This document shows, piece after piece, positions 1 to 9,210 of a DNA stretch of 64,000 nucleotides (position 1 is its first letter; each line of letters opens with the position of its first letter). Under the pieces are notes generated by a model, which saw only the letters and a list, made by a program, of their open reading frames with translations, was not told the origin of the DNA and ran no database searches. Position numbers and translations under genes: made by a program. This stretch comes from Deroplatys truncata (taxonomy: Eukaryota > Arthropoda > Insecta > Mantodea > Mantidae): assembly GCA_030765065.1 (NCBI GenBank), contig CM060981.1, positions 226,245,152-226,309,151 on the forward strand. The letters are read 5' to 3'.

Positions 1-1026
1 GGTGTTATGAATGGTTCACGTGGTTTAAAAATGGCCAGATGGAAGTTAAAGATGATCCTCATTCAGGACACCCTTCGACGTCTACCGGCGACTTTCATGT
101 GAGGAAACGTCAACAAAATTGTGCATGCCAATCAAAGACTGACTGTCCAAGAGATTGCAGAAGAATGCAACATTTCAGTTGGATCAAGTTATGAAATCCT
201 GACACAGCATATTGGAATGCATTGTGTTGCAGCCAAGTTTGTCCCACTGCTCATGAGTCAAGACCAGAAAGACCATCGGATCGCAATCTGTGAAGAGCTT
301 TTGGATCGCGCAAATGAGAACGAGATGTCCCTAAGAGAATCATAACTGGTGATGAGACATGTGTCTATGGTTATATTGAGACCAAGGTTCAATCTTCACA
401 ATGGGTCGGGAGAGATTCTCCAAGACCTTAAAAGGCTCGTCAGGTCAAATGTCAAAGCCATGCTGATAGTTTTCTTTGACTTTGAAGGATTAGTTCATGA
501 ATTCTTGCCACGGGAACAAACTGTTAATCATGGTACTATCAGGAGGTGTTGCAACGCCTGCGAGAAAATATGAGAAGCAAATGGCCTGAAATGTGGTGAG
601 ACAATTTATGGCTCTTGCATCATGATAATGCACCCGCACATTCATCCCTTTTGGTACGTGACTATTGCACAAAAGACGATATCACTGTGCTGCCTTATCC
701 TCTGTACTCTCCAGACCTGTCCCCTGCAGACTTCTTTTAATTTCCAACGTTGTAAACCCTATCGAAAGGATGAAGATTTGCCATGATAGACGAGATAAAA
801 GAAATTTTGCAGATGGTGCTTTGCACAATCCAGAAAGAGTTGTACCAAGACTGCTTCCAGAAGTGGAAACGGCATTGGGAGCGGTGCGTCAATTGTGGAC
901 AAGAGTATTTCAAAGGAGACCTTTGGGGAGCTTTCAAAGGGGAGCTTTTACTTGCACAATAAGTAAAAGGTAAGTATAGAAAAATGTTGTGGACAAAGTT
1001 CTGAAATTTTTTGAACAGACCTCGTA
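1..1026 (+). mobile_element. Mariner-like element, 3' part
   Basis: Remnant of a Tc1/mariner-superfamily element whose 5' end lies outside the window. The plus strand can be read as a mariner transposase with frameshifts. From base 3 it shows a CYEWF...GxxxxxDDPxSGxPSTS N-terminal signature. The first catalytic Asp is in TGDET (codon at 351). The second Asp is in HHDNAPAHSS (618-647). The third is in YSPDLSPADF (705-734). The last two Asp codons are 35 codons apart, giving the D34D spacing typical of mariner. A stop follows directly after PADFF. The copy ends with ttgaacagacctcgta (1011-1026), the inverse of the tacgaggtctgttcaa type of mariner terminal repeat. It is inactive because of stops and shifts. 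Confidence 0.85.
3..960 (+). pseudogene. Mariner-type transposase pseudogene (D34D)
   Basis: Broken reading frame of the element above. The protein would bind the terminal repeats and catalyse cut-and-paste transposition in the nucleus. Open pieces are 121-345 (helix-turn-helix region), 349-573 and a shifted piece 665-973, so at least two frameshifts are needed to join the motifs. All three catalytic Asp codons survive, but an in-frame TAA stands at about 738-740. It cannot encode a working enzyme as it stands. Confidence 0.8.
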
Positions 1027-1704
1027 TATTGGAACAGCCTATTGTCAGCATATGGTACTCTTGTCCTCTTATTGATGTGTTTACCCAATTTGAAGGAGGC
1101 AGAATTATGTATGCTCCTCTTTTACTACTACCGGCTATGGAAGAGGCTATATTTTAATGTGAATATGCCATGTACATAATATTTTATGCAATAAATAAAA
1201 TAATAATGTGCAGGAGAGCACCAAACATACACAAAACAAAGACAAGGTGAATGAAAACTGCAGGAAAAAATGGTAGTTGTTTCTGTCTGATGCACTTACT
1301 ACTAGAAAGAAATTGAAATATTGAAAAGCTAGTAACAGTTTAGTGATATCACTGGTGTGTTATTGAAAGAAAATATACCTTTACAGACTATGGATGATAT
1401 ATTTTATCTTTACAATTGTCTACAAATGTACATCAGATAAGTAATTTCTTTGCTCACTAAGAAAGAATTTAAAATAGGGTTTTTCTTTTTTCATTTCACG
1501 TTTCTTTGTTTCTCTTCTTTATTATTTTGATAGGTTTCTTTAGCACTTAACCATGTGAATGGCAGGTTTATGCCTATATCATGGAAAATAATAGGTTTTA
1601 ATCACATACAGAAGAATTGATCGGAATCATAACCTTTCTGTTTTTTTTTTCTTTTTCTTTTTTCTCCACAAAATATAAAACATGCTTCCCCATCTCCACA
1701 ATAA
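1027..1704. other. AT-rich spacer, nothing recognised
   Basis: Low-complexity AT-rich DNA with short T-rich runs near 1636-1660. I see no coding signal, RNA gene or repeat end here. Confidence 0.5.
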
Positions 1705-2485
1705 AGGCTGGTTCACAACCAACGAGAACGGTAACCAGAACGAGAACGAGAAAGTTGAAATACATGTATTCAAATGGGAATGTTCACAACCGACGGGAAG
1801 CTTCTCAGGTCCCGGGAACGGGAAAGAAGAGTTGCCCAACTTTTAACTTTCTCGTTCTCGGGCACGGCATATTAGATCCCTATTGTGCATATTAGACTTT
1901 TCACTCTAGAGGTTATTCTAAGCGACCATGACAGCCACTAGTGCTCTCTATAGTTGCAAGCTGGAAACATGAAACTGGAAGGAATTAGTAGTAAATGTGC
2001 TTCCTAACCTCATCCCAACACCTGCAACTCTAATCAGCGGTGGTTCCTCTGGTGAAGGGATCATTTGTAGTTTGTTTATATGCAACTCAAAACTGGCTAT
2101 TATCTAAAAAACAATGGCAAAAGCTACAAAGAACAGCTAAAACTGGTGGAAATGAAAAAAGAACAATAAACAATTTTGATGTATGCCATTAAATAAAGGA
2201 ATGAAAGTTTGGCATAAGTAGAGGGATCGGAAATGTAATGAATATGCATTTAGATAATGTTTACTCTATCGAATTTTGACGTTGGCTTGGCTAAATTGGA
2301 AGTAGGTGAAAAAATGTCATTGGTCAGTTAAAAACAAATGAAACCCCAATGTGCAAAATCGACTTTCACTTTGTGATCGATATGCATTCCCGTTCTCGTT
2401 ACCGGGCTGTTGTGAATAAAAATTTCTTGCTTCCCGTTCTCGTTTCCGTTCTGATTACCGTTACCGGGTGGTTGTAAACCAGCCT
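1705..2485. mobile_element. PIF/Harbinger-like MITE with long TIRs
   Basis: A 781-bp non-autonomous DNA element. The left end starts aggctggttcacaaccaacg and the right end is its imperfect inverse (..gtggttgtaaaccagcct). Similarity between the arms extends for about 100 bases and includes repeated gagaacg/cgttctc blocks. It is flanked by TAA on both sides (1702-1704 and 2486-2488), a 3-bp duplication of the TWA kind that PIF/Harbinger elements make. No transposase frame is present inside. The superfamily call rests on target-site length and the GGCTGGTT-type terminus, so it is an inference. Confidence 0.75.
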
Positions 2486-2714
2486 TAAAGGTAGTTTTCC
2501 ATTCCACAGTTTTCAAATTTGTCTTGTTTGGGGTTGTCTGGATAAAGTTTATTCCAGGATTTTCCCTTATTCACATAGGTCGAATGTCAGACAACTCGTA
2601 GCTCAGTGGACACCAGGCTTATTTGAATAGGACTTCATTTGCCATATCTGTGAACCTGAATTACTAAAATAGGCATTCTACAGCTAAATAATAAAAAAAT
2701 ACATAGTAAAAGTA

Positions 2715-3169
2715 CCTTCAATTGGGTACTCGTGCAAGTGCTGGAAATGTTCCCACAGCAGACACTTGTAAAACTATGTATGCTGCACAGGTAGTCGAGA
2801 AAAGAAACGATAAACTAAAATTATCAAGTACTGGCCACAAATACCCATTATGCATGACAGTCATAAGTAGGAAGTTTTGCATGTTTTTTGTGATGCTAAG
2901 GCCTTTAACCTGTGCTGTAGGTGATGCTACAGGAAGCAAATGTTTCTGAATTTCTGACAACAATAATGGTAGTCCTCCAGAAGTTTGAAACAGTGTGACA
3001 ATGTGGCTGCTCCTTTAGTGAATTCTGCAGAGACTTCATGTGTAAACTGGCGTGCATAAAAAATTACCCATTCTCTGGATTGCCATAGTGGTTTTCCCTC
3101 CGTAAGGTTTCCATCATCAGGTAACCAACTTTTGACTCCACCTAACTGGTATGAGTTCTCCATGTGACT
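2715..3169 (-). pseudogene. Possible host exon(s) or exon-derived pseudogene, minus strand
   Basis: After a polypyrimidine tract ending in a cag acceptor (about 3170 on the minus strand), an open frame runs to 2927. It contains the phrases MENSYQLGGVKSWLPDDG and PLWQSREWVIFYARQF. A second overlapping frame (2718-2963 and slightly upstream) reads SGGLPLLLSEIQKHLLPVA. The two phrases read as one protein if a single-base shift lies near 3010-3030. The composition looks like a helical repeat protein, but I do not recognise the family. It could be a decayed exon, an assembly error in a real exon, or chance. A second candidate exon on the same strand lies at 3500-3650. Confidence 0.35.
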
Positions 3170-3499
3170 GGCCTGAAAAACAATTTAGGTACATGCAAAC
3201 TAACCAATGAACAATGATTATAAAATAAAGGGGTGGTTCGGATACCATCTGTATGAAAGAGTTTCGCTATGTTTGGTACACAAGGAAAGACTAAACCGAT
3301 TACAATATAATTCTACCTTCTAAAGGAAGGGGTGAAGAATTAATGTATGTGTGGTTAAAGTAAATGACGGTTGTGACATTTACATATATGAGAGCTTTCA
3401 TCAGCAACATGGAAACAAAGGTTAAAGTTATTGCTATATTGAACGGCAATAAGAAAATGATAATGAAGTATGAAAATATAAGGTTTAAGTTGTAATGTT

Positions 3500-3650
3500 A
3501 CCTTCCGGCAGTTCGACCATACTTTGGGGGAGATAAAGTACCCTGACAATCCAGTAGCGAAAATTATCCTTGAAAAACTTAGGCGGTCATGCTGGCAGAG
3601 GGTGGGGCTAGATTTTTTGTCAGCAACAACATAAACAGCTCCATTCAATT
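3500..3650 (-). CDS. Possible minus-strand exon, unknown product
   Basis: The minus-strand frame contains NGAVYVVADKKSSPTLCQHD followed by FSRIIFATGLSGYFISPKVW, ending at a possible donor (cggaag|gtaaca). It lies upstream, in transcription order, of the candidate exon at 2715-3169, so both could belong to one minus-strand gene. No family is recognised. The frame stays open past the donor for another 40 codons of low-complexity AT-rich sequence, which looks intronic. Support is only frame length and composition. Confidence 0.3.
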
Positions 3651-4326
3651 AAGGGCCACATTTTAAGCACACCAGTATACCTATGTGCAACATGCTCAGT
3701 GTTAAGCTGACCAGTTTTGCAAATATATGGTCAGTAGAATTACAGCTCTTGGAAACAGTTGTGTGATGCAAAGTTGTATTTTGGAATTCCTGAAAAGGGT
3801 ACCACAGATGCTTTTCTTTTCTGAAGCAGCATTATGTGAACGATATGAATGCAGACCACAGCTTTTCTGTCGTCAGTAATGACGAGTAGGTTATAATGTA
3901 AAAGATAGAAAGACAATTTGTAAAGTTGTCAGCCCAACACAAACATAATGTTGGGAGTATTAAAATCAAATAGTTCTGAAGTACAATACTTTAGGTAGTG
4001 CAGTATGCAGTTTCACACTTGTGCTTTCATTTGTTTTATTATAGTATTCAAAATAAAGAAGTTGAGATTTCATCCAAAAAAATGGATATAATTAAATAAT
4101 GTGCACTAATTAAATTCGGAGGTTTAGCACCAACTAAAATAAACCTTTGTGCAAGGGTGGGTAAAGAAATAACAGAAAAGCCTTTTGTGTTTGGACACCA
4201 TGATTTTTTTTATTCAACTTAAACTACAAACTTTTAAAATACCCTCCTTCTGAGGCTATGCACTGGTTCCAACTTTCTTATCCTTTTCAAAACACTGATC
4301 TCTGAGACAGCTTGGTTCTATAGTAT
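3651..4326. other. AT-rich spacer
   Basis: No clear gene. A short minus-strand stretch near 3785-3850 could be exon-like but has no usable support. The rest is AT-rich. Confidence 0.4.
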
Positions 4327-5066
4327 TACGAGGGCTGATTCAACAAAGACTGACACTGATTTTTTTTCACAGAGGTTTATTACTCTAATATTTATATGAT
4401 CTTTTTCATACTAGTCCCCTCCTACTTCAATGCACTTTTTATAGCGTCTCTGCTAGTCCTTGAACACGTGCTGCAGACCATTCTTTGTCAGGTCCTTGAG
4501 AATCGCCTCACTTTTCTTGAGCACTGCTTCAGAGTTCTTAAATCGAATACCCCTAAGCTTTGCCTTTAGTGATGGAAATAAAAAAAAAAGTCACGCGGTG
4601 CAAGATCGGGGCTATAAGATGGATGTGGTACACAGGTAATGTTGAATCGAGCCAGAAACTGCATGACTTGATTTGCGACGTGAGGCCGTGCATTGTCATG
4701 ATGAAGTCGCCACTCAGTACGAGAAAGCTCTGGTCATTTCTTTGCAATGTGCTTCCTCAGTGTAGCCAATACTGACGTGTAGTATGCTGCTGTAACAGTA
4801 GTGTGAGGGGGAACTGCATGCTGGTAAATCATTCCATTACAGTCAAAAAATGTGATCATCAGTTTCCCTGCACATGGAACAACTTTTGCCTTTTTTGGTG
4901 TTGGAGAACCTGGCGATTTCCACACTGTGCTGGCTTGTTTTCCTTCAGGATCATAATGATGCAGCCATGACTCTCCACCGGTGATAATCGATTTAAAAAT
5001 GCAGAATTTGATTGCGCTGTACTGCTCCTCTCGCGTCACCTCCATTGTCTCATATGCGAAATGCAC
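4327..5066 (-). mobile_element. Mariner-like element remnant, minus strand
   Basis: The outer end at 4327 reads tacgagggctgattcaacaa, a mariner-type terminal repeat related to the one at 1011-1026. The minus strand encodes transposase pieces: 5066-4734 is an open 110-codon frame with the ESWLHHYDPE signature. After it come LHHDNARPHVANQ (about 4706-4670) and, in a shifted frame, YSPDLAPRDFF (about 4620-4580). The opposite end is missing: similarity stops near 5066, directly before a LINE fragment. This is a 5'-truncated, frameshifted copy. Confidence 0.8.
4553..5066 (-). pseudogene. Mariner transposase pseudogene, first catalytic Asp lost
   Basis: The first catalytic motif reads TGGES instead of the usual TGDES, so the metal-binding Asp is changed to Gly. 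The second motif (HHDNARPH) and third motif (SPDLAPRD) keep their Asp, but the third is in another frame from the first half. With the truncated N-terminus this copy is dead twice over. Confidence 0.7.
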
Positions 5067-5164
5067 GTAGGGTCTACAAAATAGAGCATTACTACCAACC
5101 CACCAATACGAGAGTGCTGCCGCCTACCAACATTATACTTAAAAACTGCTCTTTTCAAATATTT

Positions 5165-5575
5165 ATGTTACAGATACGAAACTATCACGGAAGCTACAGG
5201 AAAAAATCAGTCTCAGTCTTTGTTGATCTGCCGTCGTATAAAAAGAAAAGTAGAAGTGGAATACGATTTGGAAATAGAAGAAGAGCTGAAGAACTGGCCA
5301 CATGCTGCAGAAATGTTAAAAATTGATCATGGCAAAGAAGAAAACGAATCTAGGATGAAAATATATACAGACGGAAACAAAACTGAAAATGGAGTGGGAT
5401 CAGGCGTAGCCATATTCATTGGAAGTGAGACTGTCAGCCGACTTAAATTCAAGCTAAATAAAAAATGTTCAATCAGGCAGAATGCCTAGCGATAATTAAA
5501 GCTTCAGAAAGTATACATAAATTGGAAGTTGCTCTTAATGAGATCCGCTCAGCAACTACACTGTCATTTGTGAAA
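5165..5575 (+). pseudogene. LINE fragment: RNase H domain remnant
   Basis: Open pieces 5220-5489 and 5465-5689 overlap and together read as the RNase H end of a non-LTR retrotransposon ORF2. The core is KIYTDGNKTENGVGSGVAIF (about 5357-5420; first catalytic Asp in YTDG). It is followed after a frameshift by the AECLAI motif with the catalytic Glu (about 5480). The preceding stretch (LKNWPHAAEM) matches the linker that LINEs of the I/R1 type carry between RT and RNase H. Similarity stops near 5575. The enzyme would remove RNA during target-primed reverse transcription. The fragment is too short to assign a clade firmly. Confidence 0.65.
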
Positions 5576-5694
5576 ATTGCAACACCAAGAAAGAATTTCC
5601 TGAATAACTCCAAACTTTGTGGAAGTGTAGAAGAGTACACAAGCAGCAAGTTATTAGGTTTTCAGAGAGATGGGGTACACGTAGGCTAAGCAGA

Positions 5695-6922
5695 GCCCTC
5701 CCGTGTCGGTCCGACAAGGTCAGTGTTGTGCCCAGTGTAGTCAGTGCAGAGCTGCCAAACAAGGTGGAAACAAAGTGAGTACCAGTATGCCTCGTCGACG
5801 TCAAAGGGAGCCATATCGACATGTGAATGGGGCAGAATGATCGGTCTCCCCGGGAAGCAGGTTTGTCATACCACGACATTTCGGCTCATACAGGGCATGC
5901 TGCTATGACAGTGTTGCCTGTGTGGAAGCAGTGGATAGATGAAGGTATGCAGCGAAGAGCGGCTACTGGACCACGAAACATGACCACAGCACGGGATGAC
6001 GGTCATCCTGTCTTCATGGCCATAACGGACCATACAGCTTCATCCACAGTATTGACTCGGCGCTGGAGAACTGCAACAGGTGTGAACTTGTCTGCATCAA
6101 CAGTTCGTCACCATCTGATGCAGGTTGTACTGGTTGCATGCATGCCTTTACATCGGCTTCCATTGTCCAGAAACCACAAATTCCTCCGACTGCAATGGGC
6201 ACGTGAACACCATCGCTGTAGTGCTGAGTGGCAAAATGTAGTCTTCTTTCCAGACGAGTCCCTCTTCAACGTGTCTGGTGGTACTGTGGTGAGCCAACCT
6301 GGAGGGCTGCATTGTTGAACGGCCTAGCAGACAAGCACCAGGTGTGATGATTTGGAGCGCCATTGGTTACAACAACTGATCTCGCCTCGAATTGGGGGCA
6401 CTTTGAACAACAACCAGTACCGAAGGGTGGTTGTAGAACCTGAGGTACTCTCCCTGCTCCAGACATCTCCACAGGCCACATTTCAACAGGGCAATGCCCG
6501 GCCACATACTGCAAGGAATGTACGAGCCTTCTTCAAAGAGCGACGGGTACCATTGCTTCCCTGGCCTGCACATTCGACTACCATGTTGCCCATTGAACAT
6601 GTCTGGGATACGTTGGTTGGCACCTGGTGCGTCATGGTCCTCCAGTAACTAGTGTCACGGATTTGTGGGCTCAAATTCAAACTACATGGAAGTAAATCCC
6701 ACAGGAATGTATTCAGAACCTTTTTGATTCAATGCCACGGCATATTGCAGTGCATGGAGGCCAGACCAAATACTGAATATTAGGGCTCAAGGGTCATGCA
6801 TAGATTTGAAAAGTTTATCATTTGTTACTTGTCATGTACCTAACCTATGGTACTAAATTCATTGAATTCATGCGTTTCCTTCTTGGTGTTGCAATTTTCA
6901 TAAACGGCAGTGTATATATGGA
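5695..6922 (+). mobile_element. Tc1-like element, degenerate
   Basis: A Tc1-like element of the type common in insects, covering most of the transposase and a 3' tail reading on to about 6922. The start codon is probably 5787 (MPRRRQREPYRHV), followed by a frameshift. I cannot pin the terminal repeats; they are probably lost or diverged. The element lies directly after the LINE RNase H remnant. Confidence 0.75.
5787..6780 (+). pseudogene. Tc1-like transposase pseudogene
   Basis: Two main open pieces are in different frames: 5827-6318 (163 codons) and 6352-6648 (98 codons). The first carries the paired helix-turn-helix region (AGLSYHDISAHTGHAAMTVL, then LSASTVRHHLM) and the first catalytic block FFPDESLFNVSGG. 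The second carries FQQGNARPHTARNVRAFF, where the second catalytic Asp (normally QQDNARPH) is Gly, and then LPIEHVWD with the final Glu kept. A typical family member is about 340 residues, so most of the protein is represented, but the frameshifts and the Asp-to-Gly change make it inactive. Confidence 0.75.
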
Positions 6923-7039
6923 TGTCCAGATATCTTTGGACATCATCAAAAACCTTAAGAACTACAAATCATTAATACACAGTGTTTGTAAGAATATAAA
7001 ATCATTAAGTAAAAATAACTCCAACTGCCTATTGCATAT

Positions 7040-8060
7040 CTAGCTACTGATAGGCGAAGGACAATGCCAGTGGCTCCTGGACAGTGCTGCTTTGATTAAG
7101 GGATTGTTCTTGTCGAGTACTCTAACTGCTACATGTCGACATTACTGTGTCTATTGACAAAACAGGAACTGCGAGTCACCTCACTATCACCACTGTTCAC
7201 TCACCACGACTGCACTACATTTGACCTTGCAAATCACTGATGCTGCTATGATAACTGCAGTAGCCAAGCACACTACATGGATCAGCGCCCATATCATTCC
7301 ATGCAGGAGACACACAACACTGCATCAGGTGCTGGTCGCAGCAGCATCAGCATCATCAAAGGAACGGTTGCTGGACAACTTCAGTCAGAACTCTGCCCCT
7401 GACAACTCCAAATGGAAACTCCATGATCTCCAAGAGGCTATTCTGGACCTCCATACAGAGATGCGAAACATTGTTACCCAATTGGCCACAATGGAAGAGG
7501 TACTTTCTAGCTTCTTCACAGGCTGAGACCAGGACCTCCACACCACCTCCAATGCTGACAAAATGCATTATCAGAAAGTCATCAAACCTTGAGTCAATTT
7601 CAGCTCACCTGCATATCCGAGACAGCAACTACCAAAACATCTCCAGCATCATGCACAGCAATGTCCGCTGCGCAACTGCACCAATACGCTGGCCATCATT
7701 ACTAGAAGAACAATCATACAAATTTCTTCCAGCGACACACTCTCTTCATAAATGTCGCAAAAATCAATCGGAGAAGATGCCAGTTAAAAGAACTGGAATA
7801 AAACACTACTGCTACTTCTTTCCACTTCCTATTCACTATCACCCTTTAGCCCCTAGGCTACAGTCAGGGAAGTGTGTTATTCCTGCAGCCTAGTATTTTA
7901 TTCACCCATCCATTGAATGGCAGCATTCCATGCTTGTCTTACAAATGCTGGTGCTATAGGAGGATCACACTATCCTCACCCTTGATTCCTTTCCTTACTT
8001 TCTTTTCATTTCTTCATTCCTTTCCTTTTCAATTAACTTCTCCTTTCAAAAAAATATAAA
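7040..8060 (+). other. Unassigned region with a possible retroelement gag-like frame
   Basis: Two overlapping open frames, 7221-7526 and 7423-7893, precede an AT-rich stretch. The first ends in a short helical, coiled-coil-like run (KLHDLQEAILDLHTEMRN). That composition resembles gag regions of LTR elements, but no zinc knuckle or protease motif is visible, so the assignment is weak. No LTR pair was seen around it. Confidence 0.25.
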
Positions 8061-8377
8061 TAAATACAACATACAAAGAAAAAATAAGATGTTATCTTAT
8101 CAGAAGACTCAGTCCTCACAACTGCCTTTGCTGCACTACAGCTGACATGGTGGATAACAGCATTACACACAACTCAGCCAAACCATAGAAGTGTAATAAA
8201 TGATGCTACCGGAGCATGTAATTAATTAGTGCTCCTTCCTCACGCATCTTTGATAACCAATAGCACACAACTCGCACCCTGCCAGGCATGATTTTGTTGA
8301 TGGCCGAATGTGTAAACTGGTCAAACTAAAACTGACAGTCTCTTGATCAGTTAAAGTCCTTTTAAGCGAGTTCTCAA

Positions 8378-9046
8378 TTACGTTGATATTGTAATGAAAA
8401 GAAGCTAGAAACAGTGATGTGTATTGAATTTATTTAAAGGTGAGTCGGAATTGTTACACTAACATCACTTAAGTTTACTCCAATTATAACTTTTGCTTCT
8501 TGTGACTTGTTGGTCTTAAATTACGTTGATATTGTAATGAAAAGAAGCTAGAAACAGTGATGTGTATTGAATTTATTTAAAGGTGAGTCGGAATTGTTAC
8601 ACTAACATCACTTAAGTTTACTCAAATTATAACTTTTGCTTCTTGTTGGTCTTAAATTACGTTGATATTGTAATGAAAAGAAGCTAGAAACAGTGATGTG
8701 TATTGAATTTATTTAAAGGTGAGTCGGAATTGTTACACTAACATCACTTAAGTTTACTCTAATTATAACTTTTGCTTCTTGTGACTTGTTGGTCTTAAAT
8801 TACGTTGATATTGTAATGAAAAGAAGCCAGAAACAGTGATGTGTATTGAATTTATTTAAAGGTGAGTCGGAATTGTTACACTAACATCACTTAAGTTTAC
8901 TCAAATTATAACTTTTGCTTCTTGTGACTTGTTGGTCTTAAATTACGTTGATATTGTAATGAAAAGAAGCTAGAAACAGTGATGTGTATTGAATTTATTT
9001 AAAGGTGAGTCGGAATTGTTACACTAACATCACTTAAGTTTACTCA
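8378..9046. repeat. Tandem array, 143-bp unit, about 4.7 copies
   Basis: Unit starts (ttacgttgatattgtaatga) fall at 8378, 8521, 8657, 8800 and 8943, giving steps of 143, 136, 143 and 143 bp. The short step comes from loss of gtgactt in the third junction. The copies differ at only a handful of positions, so the array is young or homogenised. The last unit is cut after about 100 bp, where the sequence turns back on itself. There is no coding frame. Confidence 0.95.
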
Positions 9047-9088
9047 CTTAAGTGATGTTAGTGTAACAATTCCGACTCACCTTTAAAT
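8997..9088. repeat. Perfect 42-bp inverted repeat closing the array
   Basis: Arm 8997-9038 (atttaaaggtgagtcggaat...) and arm 9047-9088 (its exact reverse complement) are separated by 8 bases. The left arm is part of the last tandem unit; the right arm is that unit copied in reverse. It could form a stable hairpin or mark a foldback or replication slippage event. Confidence 0.95.
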
Positions 9089-9210
9089 GAGTTCACAATT
9101 GTCAACTTCTGTATGCCGCTTTGACTGGCTGTGTAATACAAGGCACTGATTTGGGCTACCTCCACATCATGCTTGGCGTGGAGCAATGATTAAGCTATAT
9201 ATCTTATACA

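Noticed and set aside
7221-7893. Gypsy-type gag/pol
   Set aside because: No zinc knuckle, protease or RT motif and no LTR pair around it; left as unassigned.
8378-9046. CRISPR-like or piRNA-type array
   Set aside because: The whole 143-bp unit repeats with no unique spacers, and the genome is eukaryotic; this is a minisatellite-type array.
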